The notes: generated by a model not told the origin, from the sequence alone. Positions 30,747 through 41,514 are shown, counted from the stretch's first letter. The stretch is 64,000 nt of DNA from Elymus sibiricus (GCA_039707655.1 CM077676.1:239958866-240022865), one strand, 5' to 3'. Program-made: numbers and translations.

Positions 30747-33140
30747 CTATTTGGGGGAGGGCCCGCCGCCAGCGGCGAGGGAGGGGCCTGCTTCGCCCCC
30801 ATCCGGCGACGCCTTCTTGGACTTGACCCGCTCCTGAGGGAGCAGGGGCTTCTTCTTCACAGGCGCTTCCTCGGCAGGCCCAGGCACGTCCTCATCGGTC
30901 GGGTACGCGATGGAGGCAGTTTTGTAGGCGTGCTCAAGGGTTTGCAGCGCATCCTTCTCGTCGGAGCGGACGGTGAGGGTACCGCGGCTGCCGGGCATTT
31001 TGACGAGGCCATAGGCGTGGTGGGTTGCGGCCATGAACTTGGTGAGCGCCGGGTAGCCCAAGATGGCGTTGTAAGGCAGGCCGATGTGAGCCACATCGAA
31101 GACGATGAACTCCGTACGGTAGTTCTTGCAAGTGCCGAAGGTGACGGGAAGGAGCAGCTGCCCCAGGGGGACAGTGGAACTGTCGGTGACGCCCGAGAAG
31201 GGCCTGGTGGGCATCAGGTGCTCATAGGGCACTTGAAGCGTCTCGAAGGTCTCGATGGAGATCACGTTGAGGCCGGCGCCTCCGTCGATGAGGGTCTTGG
31301 TGACAGTGATGTTGCTAATGGTGGGGGTGCACAGCAGGGGGACGGCGCCCACGCCCTTCGTGGACTTGGGGTGGTCGCTGGCATCGAAGGCGATGTGGAA
31401 CTCGGACCACTTGAGGCAGCCGGTGGAATCGAGCGACGGGAGGGCCGCGTTCACCTCCCGTGAGAACTGCTTGAAGTGGTGGTTGGATGGAGGGGCCTGG
31501 GCCCCGCCGAGGATGCAGGCCACCCTGCGGGGCTCTTGGTAGCCCCCAGCGTTCTCAGCGGGAGGGGAGTCGTTGGCGCGTACTGAGGCGGCGTTGGCCT
31601 CAGGGTCAGCCTGTCGCGACTGGTCCGGCCAGCCCTGACGGTTGTTGTCACCAGCGCCGTTGTTGTGGTTGTCGCCCCAGCGGCCACCTCCACTGCCGCT
31701 AGCGCGGCCCTTGCCTCGCTCCTTGCGGCACTTGGTGCGGCCCTCGTGAAGCAGCTTGAGCTCATGGCAGTCTTCTGTGTTGCGGGAGTTCATGTTGTGG
31801 TAGGCGCAGAAAGGGCGGGCGTCCTTCTTGGCCTCGCCGTGGTCGTGGCCGCGCTTGCAGTCCGGCTCCGCCGCGAGCACGGCTGGGCCCTTGCGCTTGG
31901 TGTCCTTGGGCTTCGCCGCGTCAGGCTCAGCGTCGGCGTCATTGTGGAGGAAGAGGCGTCCCTCTTCGGCCTTGGCGCAGCGGTCGGCGAGGACTAACGG
32001 CTCTGCCGCGGAGTCTAGCTCATCCCTGAGTGAGAGCTTCTCGCGCATCTTTACGTCCGTGACGCCACTGGTGAAGGCAGAGACGATCGCGGCGTCGGAG
32101 GCCTTCGGGATCTTGTGGCGCACCTGGCTGAAGCGCTGGATGAACTTGCGAAGGGGCTCCCCAGGGCGCTGACGCACGTTCCGCAGGTCGTTGATCGTGA
32201 GGGCGTGGTCGCTCATGCCCTTGAAGTTGGCGACGAACTGCTTGCACAGGTCCTCCCACGAAGAGATGGACGCCTCGGGGAGGTTCATGAGCCAGGAGCG
32301 CGCAGTGTCCTTGAGGGCCATGGGGAACCAGTTTGCCATGACCCGATCGTCCCCCCTCGCGGCCGGGATGCTGATGGTATAGAGCAGGAGGAACTCCGTG
32401 GAGTTTACGGTGCCGTCGTAGCGCTGAGGGAGCTCTGGCTTGAACTTGTCGGGCCACACCACGTGACGTAGCTCGGGGGCGAGGGCCAGGTAGCCCCCGT
32501 TGGTGACGGCTCCACCGTTGAGGGTTGCGCGGTTCTGGCGCCCAGCCATGGCGACATCATGGAGGACGCGGTCGTGGCGGTCGCGTGCCCTCTCGAGGGC
32601 CACGCGTGCATTCGGGGGCGCGCGGTGGACGATCTGGCAGCTATCGCCGTCGCTGCCCGGCGCGAGCGAGCCATGTGACGGCTCCGGGGCGTGTGCGGCG
32701 GGGCGGCGCTCGGCCATGTCGTGGTCCAGAGGAGGAGGAGGAGGCACGTCGTGCCCGGCCCGGTCCGCGTGGGACGGCGGAGCAGACGGGGAGCGGGAGG
32801 GCGCCTGGCCATCTTGCACGGCGTTGATGAGCTCGGTGATGCGCCCAAGCCAGGCGTCGTAGGCGTCCTCGGTGGGGTGGTAGCGCAGCAGCTCCTGCGC
32901 CATGAGCAGCGCGGCACGCGGAGCTGGTGGATCGCGACGCGCGAGCGAGGAGGTGGCAGCGGAGGGGCCGTGCGCCTGCTCGTTCACCAATGGGTGGGCG
33001 GAAGAGGCAACGCGCTCCCCAACAGGCTCGGTGGCGGCGCGAGGGCATCGCCTAGGGACACCACGGGCGGCGGGCGCCGCAGGGACCCTGACAGCGGCAC
33101 GATGCACAACGTGTTCCCGGCGAGCAGCGGCGGCGTCCAT
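30747..33140 (-). CDS. gag-protease polyprotein of O, 797 residues, uninterrupted
   Basis: It starts at the ATG at 33140, 63 bp after the primer site, and ends in TAG at 30747-30749. The N-terminus is Ala/Arg/Pro-rich. The gag core (LPQRYDGTVNSTEFLLLYT, SSWEDLCKQFVANFKGMS, RQRPGEPLRKFIQRFSQVR) forms the particle. A Cys/His motif (CAYHNMNSRNTEDCHELK) follows; the His usual before NTEDC is Arg, while C has His there. The aspartic protease is TLIDGGAGLNVISIETF. The stop is followed in frame by EG and the RT remnant, so it lies where protease meets RT. This is the only long intact retrotransposon frame in the window. Confidence 0.9.
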   Translation of the reverse strand: MDAAAARREHVVHRAAVRVPAAPAARGVPRRCPRAATEPVGERVASSAHPLVNEQAHGPSAATSSLARRDPPAPRAALLMAQELLRYHPTEDAYDAWLGRITELINAVQDGQAPSRSPSAPPSHADRAGHDVPPPPPLDHDMAERRPAAHAPEPSHGSLAPGSDGDSCQIVHRAPPNARVALERARDRHDRVLHDVAMAGRQNRATLNGGAVTNGGYLALAPELRHVVWPDKFKPELPQRYDGTVNSTEFLLLYTISIPAARGDDRVMANWFPMALKDTARSWLMNLPEASISSWEDLCKQFVANFKGMSDHALTINDLRNVRQRPGEPLRKFIQRFSQVRHKIPKASDAAIVSAFTSGVTDVKMREKLSLRDELDSAAEPLVLADRCAKAEEGRLFLHNDADAEPDAAKPKDTKRKGPAVLAAEPDCKRGHDHGEAKKDARPFCAYHNMNSRNTEDCHELKLLHEGRTKCRKERGKGRASGSGGGRWGDNHNNGAGDNNRQGWPDQSRQADPEANAASVRANDSPPAENAGGYQEPRRVACILGGAQAPPSNHHFKQFSREVNAALPSLDSTGCLKWSEFHIAFDASDHPKSTKGVGAVPLLCTPTISNITVTKTLIDGGAGLNVISIETFETLQVPYEHLMPTRPFSGVTDSSTVPLGQLLLPVTFGTCKNYRTEFIVFDVAHIGLPYNAILGYPALTKFMAATHHAYGLVKMPGSRGTLTVRSDEKDALQTLEHAYKTASIAYPTDEDVPGPAEEAPVKKKPLLPQERVKSKKASPDGGEAGPSLAAGGGPSPK

Positions 33141-33185
33141 GTCGATGCTAGCGTCGAGGTCGAAGGCGCGAAGACGGCAAGCCCC

Positions 33186-33203
33186 CCTACCTAGCGCGCC
33201 AAA
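33186..33203 (-). other. Primer-binding site of O
   Basis: Minus strand TTTGGCGCGCTAGGTAGG directly after the 5' LTR. It is like the sites of F and C (TTTGG(C/T)GCGCCAGGCA). Confidence 0.7.
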
Positions 33204-34095
33204 TGTCGGAGTCTAGGATCTGCGTCCAAGAAACTTCTCCAAGAACTTAGGATTCGAACTCTGGGGGACTTTGCTTGGCAACCTACAACGCGACGGCAAC
33301 TACGGTGGGGACGCGACGGACTCGCTGGCTCTCACCGGACACGAAGGGGACGCGCGAGCTACCCAGGTTCGGGCCACCGTGTGGTGTAATACCCTACTCC
33401 TGCTTGTGTTGGATTGCTCCGTGGTGGAGAGCTTGTGCTCGAGGTACAAGAGGTGTGGGGGAGAATGGGTCGATCCCCTTACATGGAAGCAGCCCTTCCC
33501 CTTTTGTAGTGCCTTGGTCCTCTCCCCCGAAAATATGAGCGGGAAAGGGTAGCCACAGGGCGGCAATTCAAAGAGGGACATGGGCGCAGGCTTATCCTGA
33601 CTAAAGGCGGTCTCCGCCAGTTAAAGCAGCTCCTTGTGACGCGCTGGTGGGCTCGGCGATGACCTCCGTCCTAGCGCGTTGATCCGTCCTGATCTGCTAT
33701 CACCAAAGAGGAAAGCCTTTGGGACTTGCTTTGGGGGAGGCAGACACCGCTGCTCCCTTATCACCAGAATGGAAGATGGGCTTGGTCGCGCCCTGTTGTC
33801 CTTATCCTGACAGTGGGACGTCACCCATGTGCGGGGCGCGGAGCCCCGCGGCTGGCGCCGCACGACTTGCTTCGTGAGAAGGCCTCGCGAGGGGTGCCTC
33901 GCAAGGGAACCTGGTGCTTAGCGGCCTCGGCAGGGCCTGGCCTGGCGGGTAGGGGCTTCGCGAGGCTTGCCCCTCGCGAGGCGGCTTCCTCCGGAGCGGC
34001 CGCGGCAGGGCCACTCTCATGGGCCGGCCGCCGAGCGCGGTCCTCTGGGCCAGAGGCAGACGGGCCGTGGTACCCTGGTTCCCACTGGGACGACA
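33204..34095 (-). repeat. 5' LTR of O
   Basis: 892 bp, partner of 13115-14007. TATA-like CTACAAAAGG (minus) at 33500-33509; leader module at 33360-33406. Confidence 0.9.
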
Positions 34096-34100
34096 GAGTC

Positions 34101-34498
34101 ACCCTCAAGAACTCTCTTGTTCTTATTCTTTGGGACCCACATCAAATTGATGAGAATCCTTGGAGTTGTAGTCATACTTGATAAAGTAGATCTTGACGTA
34201 TTCTTGGGAACCCAGTTGACCAAGGCTTGAGGTGGTTCTTCAAATGAGTCAATCTATTATTGAAGCTTGTCCTTGCCTTTTAGCTTGTGGTCTTGTGGTG
34301 GAAGATCATCTTGAGCTTGTGTCCCCTTGAAGGAAGTAGGATCATACTTCTCTTATTGAGGAACAAACTTCATCTTGGGGTATTGACCTTCTTTCCACTC
34401 AACTCCATTGGCATTGAACTTTCATTCAAAACCAAGACCTTGATTCTTCTGGTGCCATCCTTGCTTGCGAACAATCTCATCAAATTGCTTACTCCCGG
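34101..34498 (-). other. Copia element M resumes
   Basis: About 400 bp of non-coding sequence continuing M after the GAGTC duplication. It is cut at 34499 by the LTR of F. No credible frame. Confidence 0.5.
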
Positions 34499-35373
34499 TG
34501 TCAGTGTATAAAAACATGGGCATTTTTATACCCTAACTTATGCACAGACAATGGCAGCCTTCCCAGAGGCTAGGGCTTGCCGGAGGATTGCTATCATCAG
34601 AGCTCAAGACTTGGTTGGCTAAACAAAGGAGAAGACCATAAGACGGCCCATCAAGAAGTGCTAAGCTTAGTCCTGAAGATGAAGGCAACACTTGCCAGCA
34701 AGCTATGCGCCAGCAAGACGAAGACCCGGCAAGCTCTGTGCCGGCAAGCCCTCGCTACTTCACCACCGCTCCACCTCATCCGTCAACTAGTCACTAATCG
34801 GTGAGGTGTCAAGCGGGCAGGCTGTTTGGTGAGACTTGTCGGGGCACGTGTTAGCACGCTGGGAGCAAGAACAACTTTAATGACACCTGTCCTAATGGCG
34901 TATCCAGATTATAGGAGGTAGCTGGGCGAGCGGTGCAGAAACCATGCCAGGGCTCCTCCTCCACATGACACCTAATAGCGCATTTAATGCATTTGTCCTA
35001 GTCCGGCAGAGTTAGGTATGATAGTACTGTAGCTATCTAATCAACATGTATTTACCTTTTTGCTACTGTGGTGACCCCTTAACCTATAAAAGGAGGCCCA
35101 AGGCTACTGGTAGAAGGGTCGACACTTTGCTCATTTGCACATAGTAGCTGCACTGCCTACACAAGCTTGCCGGCAAGCTGCGCTCCTTGTAACTTGAGCT
35201 CAAACACCACCAATACAAACAAAGCAGGAGTAGGGTTTTACGCCTCGCGGTGGCCTGAACCTGGGTAAACTTGTGCGTACTGCTGGTTCTGCTCTTTGTG
35301 CACATTGATCCTCACAGCCAAACCGCAAAGGGATCACATCGATCCCATAGAATGGCTTGCTCGTACCTCGACA
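34499..35373 (+). repeat. 5' LTR of F
   Basis: TGTCAGTGTATAAAAAC ... ACCTCGACA, 875 bp. TATA box CTATAAAAGG at 35084-35093 and the shared leader module at 35223-35270 (AGCAGGAGTAGGGTTTTAC, then GAACCTGGGTAAAC). Confidence 0.8.
35084..35093 (+). promoter_or_regulatory. TATA box of the F LTR
   Basis: CTATAAAAGG, preceded by GTGACCCCTTAAC. It is about 290 bp before the LTR end. Confidence 0.65.
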
Positions 35374-35455
35374 TCTTTGGCGCGCCAGGCAGGGGATCGC
35401 GTGTGCGAACCGGAATCAGCAGTCTACACGCTAGCTTTCTTCATCATCATCTTCG

Positions 35456-35620
35456 ATGGCACCAAAGAAGAAGGGCGCGGCCATAGCAACTCCTTCCACG
35501 TCCAAGCATCCATCCCAGGTGTCCGCGGGTGGCGCAGGCGGCGCCGGCGGCACAGGCGGAGCAGGCGGCGCGAACGGCGGCGACGGAGCTAGTCAGCTCC
35601 CCCATCGTGATGGCGATTGA
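35456..35620 (+). pseudogene. gag N-terminus of F, truncated
   Basis: ATG at 35456, then MAPKKKGAAIATPSTSKHPS and a Gly/Ala-rich run (GGAGGAGGTGGAGGANGG). The last codons before the TGA at 35618-35620 come from the joined sequence. Basic and Gly-rich tails are common at gag N-termini. Confidence 0.55.
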
Positions 35621-38600
35621 TATCTCCCTTTTATTGATCCGGTATTGGAACAAGAAAGGGTATCCCACACCTATTTCCCCAGAGGTGACCCTGGGTATCG
35701 AACCCACGAGAGTAAGACTCCCTTGAAGCAATGGTCTCTAGCAAGCTTTTGCCAAAGTGTCAAATCCAGCTTTTGACTGGCTCAGCAAGCAGATTGTGAT
35801 TCAAACACTTACAATAAAAAGAAGGTACAGGGATGAGGTCTTAATGCTTACAACCATGTATTTGTGTTGGGATCAAAAATTATATTAGTTTGTGCTCGGG
35901 AAGTCACCCATCAAGAGGTGCTTGCTTCGTATTGGAGTGGGGGATGTGTCCAAATAACATCTTGACCGGTACGAGTCCTGCATCAAGAATCAGTTGTCCT
36001 ACCGAAGGCCCTATCCATCTCGTAGGGTTGCCCTAATAATTAAGATAATAATATCAGACAAAAGCATTGGGTGTTTAATGACTACACCTCATGAATCCCC
36101 AAGGTTATGATCCATGTTACCCTACTAAACCTTACTGTCACGAGTGTTCGGCATAACACTTCACGGTCCCCTTGCTCCTAGCCTCACCAGTGCTCAATCA
36201 CCATGATCTTGGGTACCTGCAGGGATGAAGATCGCGGACAAGACAAGAGACACTTCACGAAACAATTTTATTTCACACATACGAGACGTTATGTCAAAGG
36301 CTTCCATTGATCCGTTCACCAAATACCTAAGGTTGCAAGGCTCATGCCTCACCCCATACCTTACCGAACTACTCACACATGGAGATCAGATCATTAGAAG
36401 AAAACATTAAAGAACACATCTTGGGATTGATTGATTGCAATATGTCTTACAATGGATGCCTTGTGCGATGCTCGTTTACAAGTATGAACTAGATGAGAGA
36501 ACACTATGGTGGTGGAGATGGCTATGGAGATGAAAATGGAAGCGGCTAGGATTTGTGGATGAAGATGATGATGAAGAGGTTCTGGCTATCCTTGACGCTC
36601 TCCCAACGCTGTTCTGTGGATGACCTGCCTCGGTTTCCACACCAAACGACCGCTCAAGCGAGCGTGTGCAGTCTCATGGAACGTCGTCTTTGACACTAGC
36701 TACCTTCTGGCGCCTCCTGGTGACTTATCTCTTCTCCATTTTCCTTCCTTTCCTTTCTCCCACATGATTTCTTCCCTTTTTAGTCCATTTCCTGTGGATA
36801 AATATCAAAGAGAGGATTTGTGGAATCCTATGCATTCTTTAGTCATAAGTGGCAATATCGGAGTGAATATCTCTCTTTTAATGAAATATCTTGGTTTAAA
36901 CAAGGTTGAAATGAGTGTAAAAATATCACTCATCAACTCCACCAAGCTTAAACTTGATTGTCCTCGAGCAACACAGAGAGAAATCCGAAGCATAAGTAAC
37001 TCAGTTGTTTTAACCAAAATAACGAGAAGGTTTTTGTTCACTTACGATCCGTATACCTAGATAGCCCTCCGCTTCTTGACCTGAAAACTTATCATAGATA
37101 TAGTGGTGGCATGGTTATAGTGCAAGTGTTTGTGAAGCAAAGATAATCAACACAAAGTTTCTCATCTACTAGATAAAACAACTTTGCAACACTTCATTTC
37201 ATTTAATCTAGACAACACTTGCTTGCCGGGAATGCACGGAAGAGTTTCTTTAGATAGAGCCATGAAAACATATGTTAGGGAGTAGAAAGCATGTAGTAAA
37301 ATATGATGCTCAAGTGCTCATGAGCACTCCCACAATTGTTTCCTCCTCTAGGCTCTTAAACACTTTGTCTCAATCATTGTTTGCTGGAACTTTGATTGCA
37401 TGTGAAGGAGATTATGCCAAATAAGTGATCATGCATAGGTTTTCGCTGTGGCTTAATGTTTTGGAACTATGGACCTTTAGCAATAATGTCTCTTTCAAGC
37501 TCTTTTGATCAGCCCCCTTTATTTACCACATACACACCCACTCAAGAGAAAGCCGAATAATATTCGTTTGTAGTGTTGCCACTACGTACGGTAACAAACT
37601 CATAGCCGAAAATCCGAGCTGTCGCTCTTGGTGGATCGTTCATTGGCCAGCGGAGTCCTCAGCATAACATGAAGAAGGGTGACAAAGCCACATTTACACA
37701 TGTAAATGTGTATATACTAGCAAAGGCCATGGCACCAGTCGGAGGCTGTAACACCATGTTGAGATATACAACACAGATTTGTGGCATAATCTCACCCACC
37801 TTTCAACTAAGTTCCTCTAGGCAACTTAATCCACAAGTGCTATCAAGTCTATTAAAATTAACAACATGGGGTTGAGCATGTTAAACATCACTTCCACTAC
37901 AATTTCTCAACTTCCAAGTCTTGAGAGACTTTCTCTTGTGCAAAGTTATACTTGGTTAATACCATTTCATTCAAAAATTGTCCCACAGCAAGTCTTAGTT
38001 GTCTAAACTAAAGAAAACAAAGGCTACAAAATTATTACAGCTACTAGAGCAAAACCTTTTTATCAACTACCAAGACTTACTCACATCTACACATATCACA
38101 CCTACAACTACTACATCTACTCTAAGTATCCAAGTGCAAAAGACGGGGGGTCGTAGGACATACCTCCACGGTTGCGAATTTACACACTTCTCTTCATTAC
38201 TCTTGCATTCCTCATTGTCCTAGCATAGATCAACTCCTCTGAAAACAAAATGCAAACGAACTCCAAGGGGCTAGATAAAGAACAAGAGCAAAGCAAGCTT
38301 ATTCTATTTTTTGGTTTTTGGGTTTTTGAAAACTAACTTGCAACCAAAAAATCGCAAAGGCAAAAAATAAAAATCAAAAGCAAAATAAAAAAAGCAAAGT
38401 GTTGGAACAAACCAACACGGCTGTTTTGAAGCTACTCGAGCTTAAGTACAACCTCATTACAACTTATTCAAATACCGCCACATCTTGATGTGGAAGTGGT
38501 GATAACCTCCCCCAAGCTTAGGCTCTTGTATGCCCAAACTGGCGAGATCATTGCGGTGGTTCGTCAGGAGCCCACTCCTGCCTCCAGTTGGAGAAGCTCA

Positions 38601-39386
38601 TGTTCATGTTGGCGGCCGTGCCTCTCAGGGACGATGCGAGGTTGCTCATATCATGGATAGAGCCCTGGAGGTTGTTGAGGTCCGCGTAGGTGGTGTAGTC
38701 TTGCTGGGGCTGCTCCTCCTCTTCGTCGGCGGCAAGTTCTTCTTCATCTACTTGTTTAGGTTCTGGCCCTTCTTGGTCAAAGGCAGTATCTCCTTCCTAT
38801 GCAACATAATGCAATTGTCCATTCTCGATGGAGAAACGGTTAGGCATAGGTGTGGGTAACAAGTATGCCACTCCAGGAATTTTGATACAATGACGGCCAT
38901 TACAAACTACTACCATACCAGCGCTGGTAAGAACACAAATGTTAACAAGGGTGTTACCGACAATGGGGCGGAGATGATTGTAGTTAAGGCCAAGGGAGTT
39001 GGCCAACATGGTGATCACTCCTCCACACATGATATCTCCTTGTGCATGATTTGCTTGATGCGCGAGGTGTAGCAAAAGTATTGCCCCTAGGTTGGGCGAA
39101 TAACCGATGTCCAGGTTTGCTGCTTTCCCAAGAACTAGCATGTTCTCATCATTCACCTTAGAAACTTCTCCTCGTGCCTGCAACGAGTTAGTGATAACAT
39201 AGTAGAAATAACGTATAGCAGGACTTTCAATGCAACTGGCTCTTTGCTTAGAGCCATGTTGACTCATCCGAAGAAAGGACAACCTTGGATGCGAGTCAGT
39301 GAAATCATAAACATATCTAATATCATCATCATTGCTGGGGAAACCAAAGTAGTTACACCACTCAGCAAAAGTGATGTTAAAGTCTT
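35605..39386 (-). mobile_element. Athila-like gypsy fragment 'D'
   Basis: One decayed Athila-type ORF (38548-39386) lies at the right. The left 2.9 kb (35621-38547) is AT-rich and non-coding. It contains (minus) GGGTTCGATACCCAGGG near 35700 and GCTTGGGGGAGG near 38515, both seen in Athila/Sabrina-type elements. I cannot place LTR boundaries. Confidence 0.55.
38548..39386 (-). pseudogene. Athila ORF1-type protein (broken)
   Basis: The frame reads DFNITFAEWCNYFGFPSNDD, then RYVYDFTDSHPRLSFLR, SPAIRYFYYVITNSLQ, IMCGGVITMLANSLG and YLLPTPMPNRFSIENGQ. A TAG at 38797-38799 precedes an acidic, Gln-rich tail ending PDEPPQ at 38548. The middle matches the Athila ORF1 family (role in the element unclear). 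The N-terminus is cut where C's gag begins (~39386). Confidence 0.65.
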
Positions 39387-40885
39387 GTCGTTGTCGTTGT
39401 TGCCGCAATCTCCCCAGCGGTTCTTGTTGCGGCCGCCTCCACGGCTAGCGCCGAGATCATTGCGGCTGCCGTGCCCGTCCTTGCGGCTCTCATGAAGCAG
39501 CTTGAGCTCGTGGCAGTCTTTGGTGTTGTGGGAGAACATGTCATGGTAGGCGCAGTACGGGCGGCTATCCTTCTTGGGCTCATCGCGGTCGCGTCCGCGC
39601 TTCTGCTCAGGCTCCGCCGCAAGCACGACAGGGCTCTTGCGCTTGGCATCCTTGCTCTTGGCCTTGGCAACATCGGGCGCCACATCTGGGTCATTGTGGA
39701 TGAAGAGGCGGCCCTCTTCAGCCTTGGCGCACCTATCGGCGAGGTCGAACAACTCAACCACGGTGTCGACCTCATCATTGATGGCGAGCTTCTTGCGCAT
39801 TCGCACGTCCGTGACACCGGAGGAGAACGCAGAAATGATGGCAGTATCAGAGGTGTGCGGAATCTTGTTGCGCACTTGGCTGAAGCACTAGATTTACTTG
39901 CGGAGAGTCTCGTCAGGGCACAGGCGCACGGCATGCAAGTCGTTGAGCGTGAGGGGGCGCTCGTGCATGCCCTTGAAGTTGGTGACGAACTGCCGGCACA
40001 GCTCGGCCCACGAAGAAATCGACGCTCGGGAATGTTCATGAGCCAAGAGCGTGGCGCGTCCTTGGGGGCCATGGGGAACCAGTTCGCCATGACCTTATCG
40101 TCACCGTTCGCCGCCTCGATGCTCAGAGTGTAGAGTTGCAGAAACTCCGTGGGGTTGGGGGTGTCATCGTAGTGAGGAGGCAGGTCCGGCTTGAACTTCG
40201 TAGGCCACACCATGCGGCGCAGCTCACGGGTAAAGGCGCGGCAGCCCCCGCTGCTGGAAGCGACGCAGCCAGCGAGGGCGGTATGGTTCTGGCAAACAGC
40301 AGCCATGACCTCCTGGATGGTGCGGTCCTGGCGCTGGAACTGCTGCTCGAGGAGCACACGCGCATCGGGCAACGCACGCCTGACGATCTGGCAGCTCTCG
40401 TTGTCGGGGTCTGGTGAAGACGTGTTCCGGGATGGCTCTCGCGCCCGCACGCCGCGGTGGCGCCCGACGCCCTGGTTGGACGGAGGAGGCAGCGGGGGCG
40501 CGCCGTGTACCACCTCCCCGGCGCGGAGCGATGGAGGGTGGAGCGAGTGAGAGGGCACAGGGGCGTCTCCGGCAGCGTTGACAAGCTCGGTGATGCGGCC
40601 CAGCCAGGCGTCATAGCCGGCCTCGGTGGGGCCATAGCGCAGCAGCTCACGCGCCATGAGCAGCGCGGCCTGCGGGCCCAGCGGCTCGTGGCGGGCGGGC
40701 GAGGAAGCGGTGGCGGTGTGGCCAGCTGGCTGCACGGATGGGTGGAGGGAGGAGGCATGCTCCTCCCTAGCAGCGGGGTCGGTGGCGGCACCGGTGCGGC
40801 GACGACGGTTGTCACGGGCGACCGGCTCTGTCTGGGCCACCCTGACCGCCCGGCGCTCCGCGCGCTCGCGTCGAACATCGACCAT
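39387..40885 (-). pseudogene. gag of C (frameshifted, truncated)
   Basis: Start MVDVRRERAERRAVRVAQTE at 40885. The gag core aligns with O (TKFKPDLPPHYDDTPNPTEF, VMANWFPMAPKDAPRSWLMN). A missing base near 40020 shifts the frame. A TAG interrupts the downstream frame at about 39888-39890 (QVRNKIPH region begins after it). The rest includes CAYHDMFSHNTKDCHELK, a Cys/His motif with the His that O has lost, and ends WGDCGNNDNDK at the junction. The protease is missing. Confidence 0.8.
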
Positions 40886-40917
40886 GGCAATGTCGAGGTG
40901 GAGGGAACGGAAGCACG

Positions 40918-40938
40918 CCCCTTGCCTGGCGCACCAAA
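40918..40938 (-). other. Primer-binding site of C
   Basis: Minus strand TTTGGTGCGCCAGGCAAGG directly after LTR end CCAACA. Confidence 0.65.
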
Positions 40939-41021
40939 TGTTGGAATCGGGGCTCCGGGGACCCTGGTTCGAACACTGGGGGTGCACTCGTTCCTAACAG
41001 CTAGACGGTGACCATCGCGAG
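40939..41021 (-). repeat. LTR of C, part 1 (3' end of the LTR)
   Basis: TGTTGGAATCGGGGCTCCGG on plus, 83 bp, cut by A at the GCGAG duplication. Continues at 49891. Confidence 0.75.
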
Positions 41022-41514
41022 TGACGGTGTCCTGGATCAGGTCGTGCTAGCCCAACCGGCCCGTCTCCTCGGCTGGGCCAAGGGGCCCTCGTACGTGACC
41101 AAGATGGGCTCCGGAAGCTGCATACAGGAAGCGTGATCAAGACTGTCTCTACCGAGACTTGACGTATACTCCAAGATCTCTCCTGCCGCCTTTCTCATAG
41201 ATACCGACCTTGTAACCCTAGATACCCTCCCTGGCATGTATATAAGCCATAGGGTTTAGCTCGTAAGGGGGACATCAACGCAATATCGTTCACCTAGCCC
41301 TAGAAGTTAGACACACATTACGATCTCGAGGTAGATCAACTCTGTATTTGATACATCTCCATTAACATAAACAGAAGCAGGACGTAGGGTTTTACCTCCA
41401 TCAAGACGGCCCAAACTTGGGTAAACATCGTCTCCCTTGTCCTTGTTACCATCGATCCGAGATCCATAGTTCGGGACCCCCTACCCTGAGGTCTGCCGGT
41501 TTTTACACCGACAC
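41022..41514 (+). repeat. 5' LTR of A
   Basis: TGACGGTGTCCTGGATCAGG ... TTTACACCGACA. TATA box TATATAAG at 41239-41246; leader module at 41375-41426. The primer site (CTAGTGCTTTCATTGAG) follows at 41515; in B it reads CTGGTGC. Confidence 0.9.
41239..41246 (+). promoter_or_regulatory. TATA box of the A LTR
   Basis: TATATAAG, identical in the 3' LTR (49611-49618) and in B (55462-55469). Confidence 0.7.

Larger units (their letters stand above)
13115..34095 (-). mobile_element. Tat-lineage gypsy element 'O', non-autonomous, split by N
   Basis: Two LTRs (13115-14007, 33204-34095) are flanked by the 5-bp duplication GAGTC (13110-13114, 34096-34100). Sense strand is minus: primer site, gag-protease, a collapsed RT remnant. 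On plus, from the 3' LTR side, runs the antisense Transposase_28-type gene. RNase H and integrase are absent. Element N is inserted in the antisense gene. Without N, O is about 9.2 kb. Hand alignment of the first 205 LTR columns gives 9 differences, mostly transitions. Confidence 0.9.
9719..34498 (-). mobile_element. SIRE/Maximus-like copia element 'M' (3' part), interrupted
   Basis: A minus-strand 3' LTR (9719-11227) is followed by a polypurine tract and decayed internal sequence to 13114. The internal sequence resumes at 34101 after gypsy element O and ends at 34498, where LTR 'F' begins. The GGGGGAGATTGAAAGTGC junction and the U3 motif arrays are typical of SIRE/Maximus-type copia elements in Triticeae. 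No gag, RT or integrase is visible. Only the 3' non-coding or extra-ORF zone survives. Confidence 0.6.
34499..35604 (+). mobile_element. Truncated gypsy element 'F' (LTR, primer site, gag start)
   Basis: A complete 5' LTR, primer site TTTGGCGCGCCAGGCAGG (35376-35393) and the first ~50 codons of gag. The join to Athila-like sequence is near 35604. The rest of the element is missing. Confidence 0.75.

Noticed and set aside
31665..33194. Plus-strand frames across gag of O
   Set aside because: They are shadows of the 797-codon gag-protease frame.
35690..35720. 'GGGTTCGATACCC' (minus) as a tRNA T-arm
   Set aside because: The B-box-like word is there, but no acceptor, D-arm or anticodon arm can be built around it. 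It is part of an Athila-type leader.
36620..37060. 146-residue plus-strand frame in the Athila-like region
   Set aside because: AT-rich, low-complexity composition, opposite to the element's sense strand, no recognisable domain.
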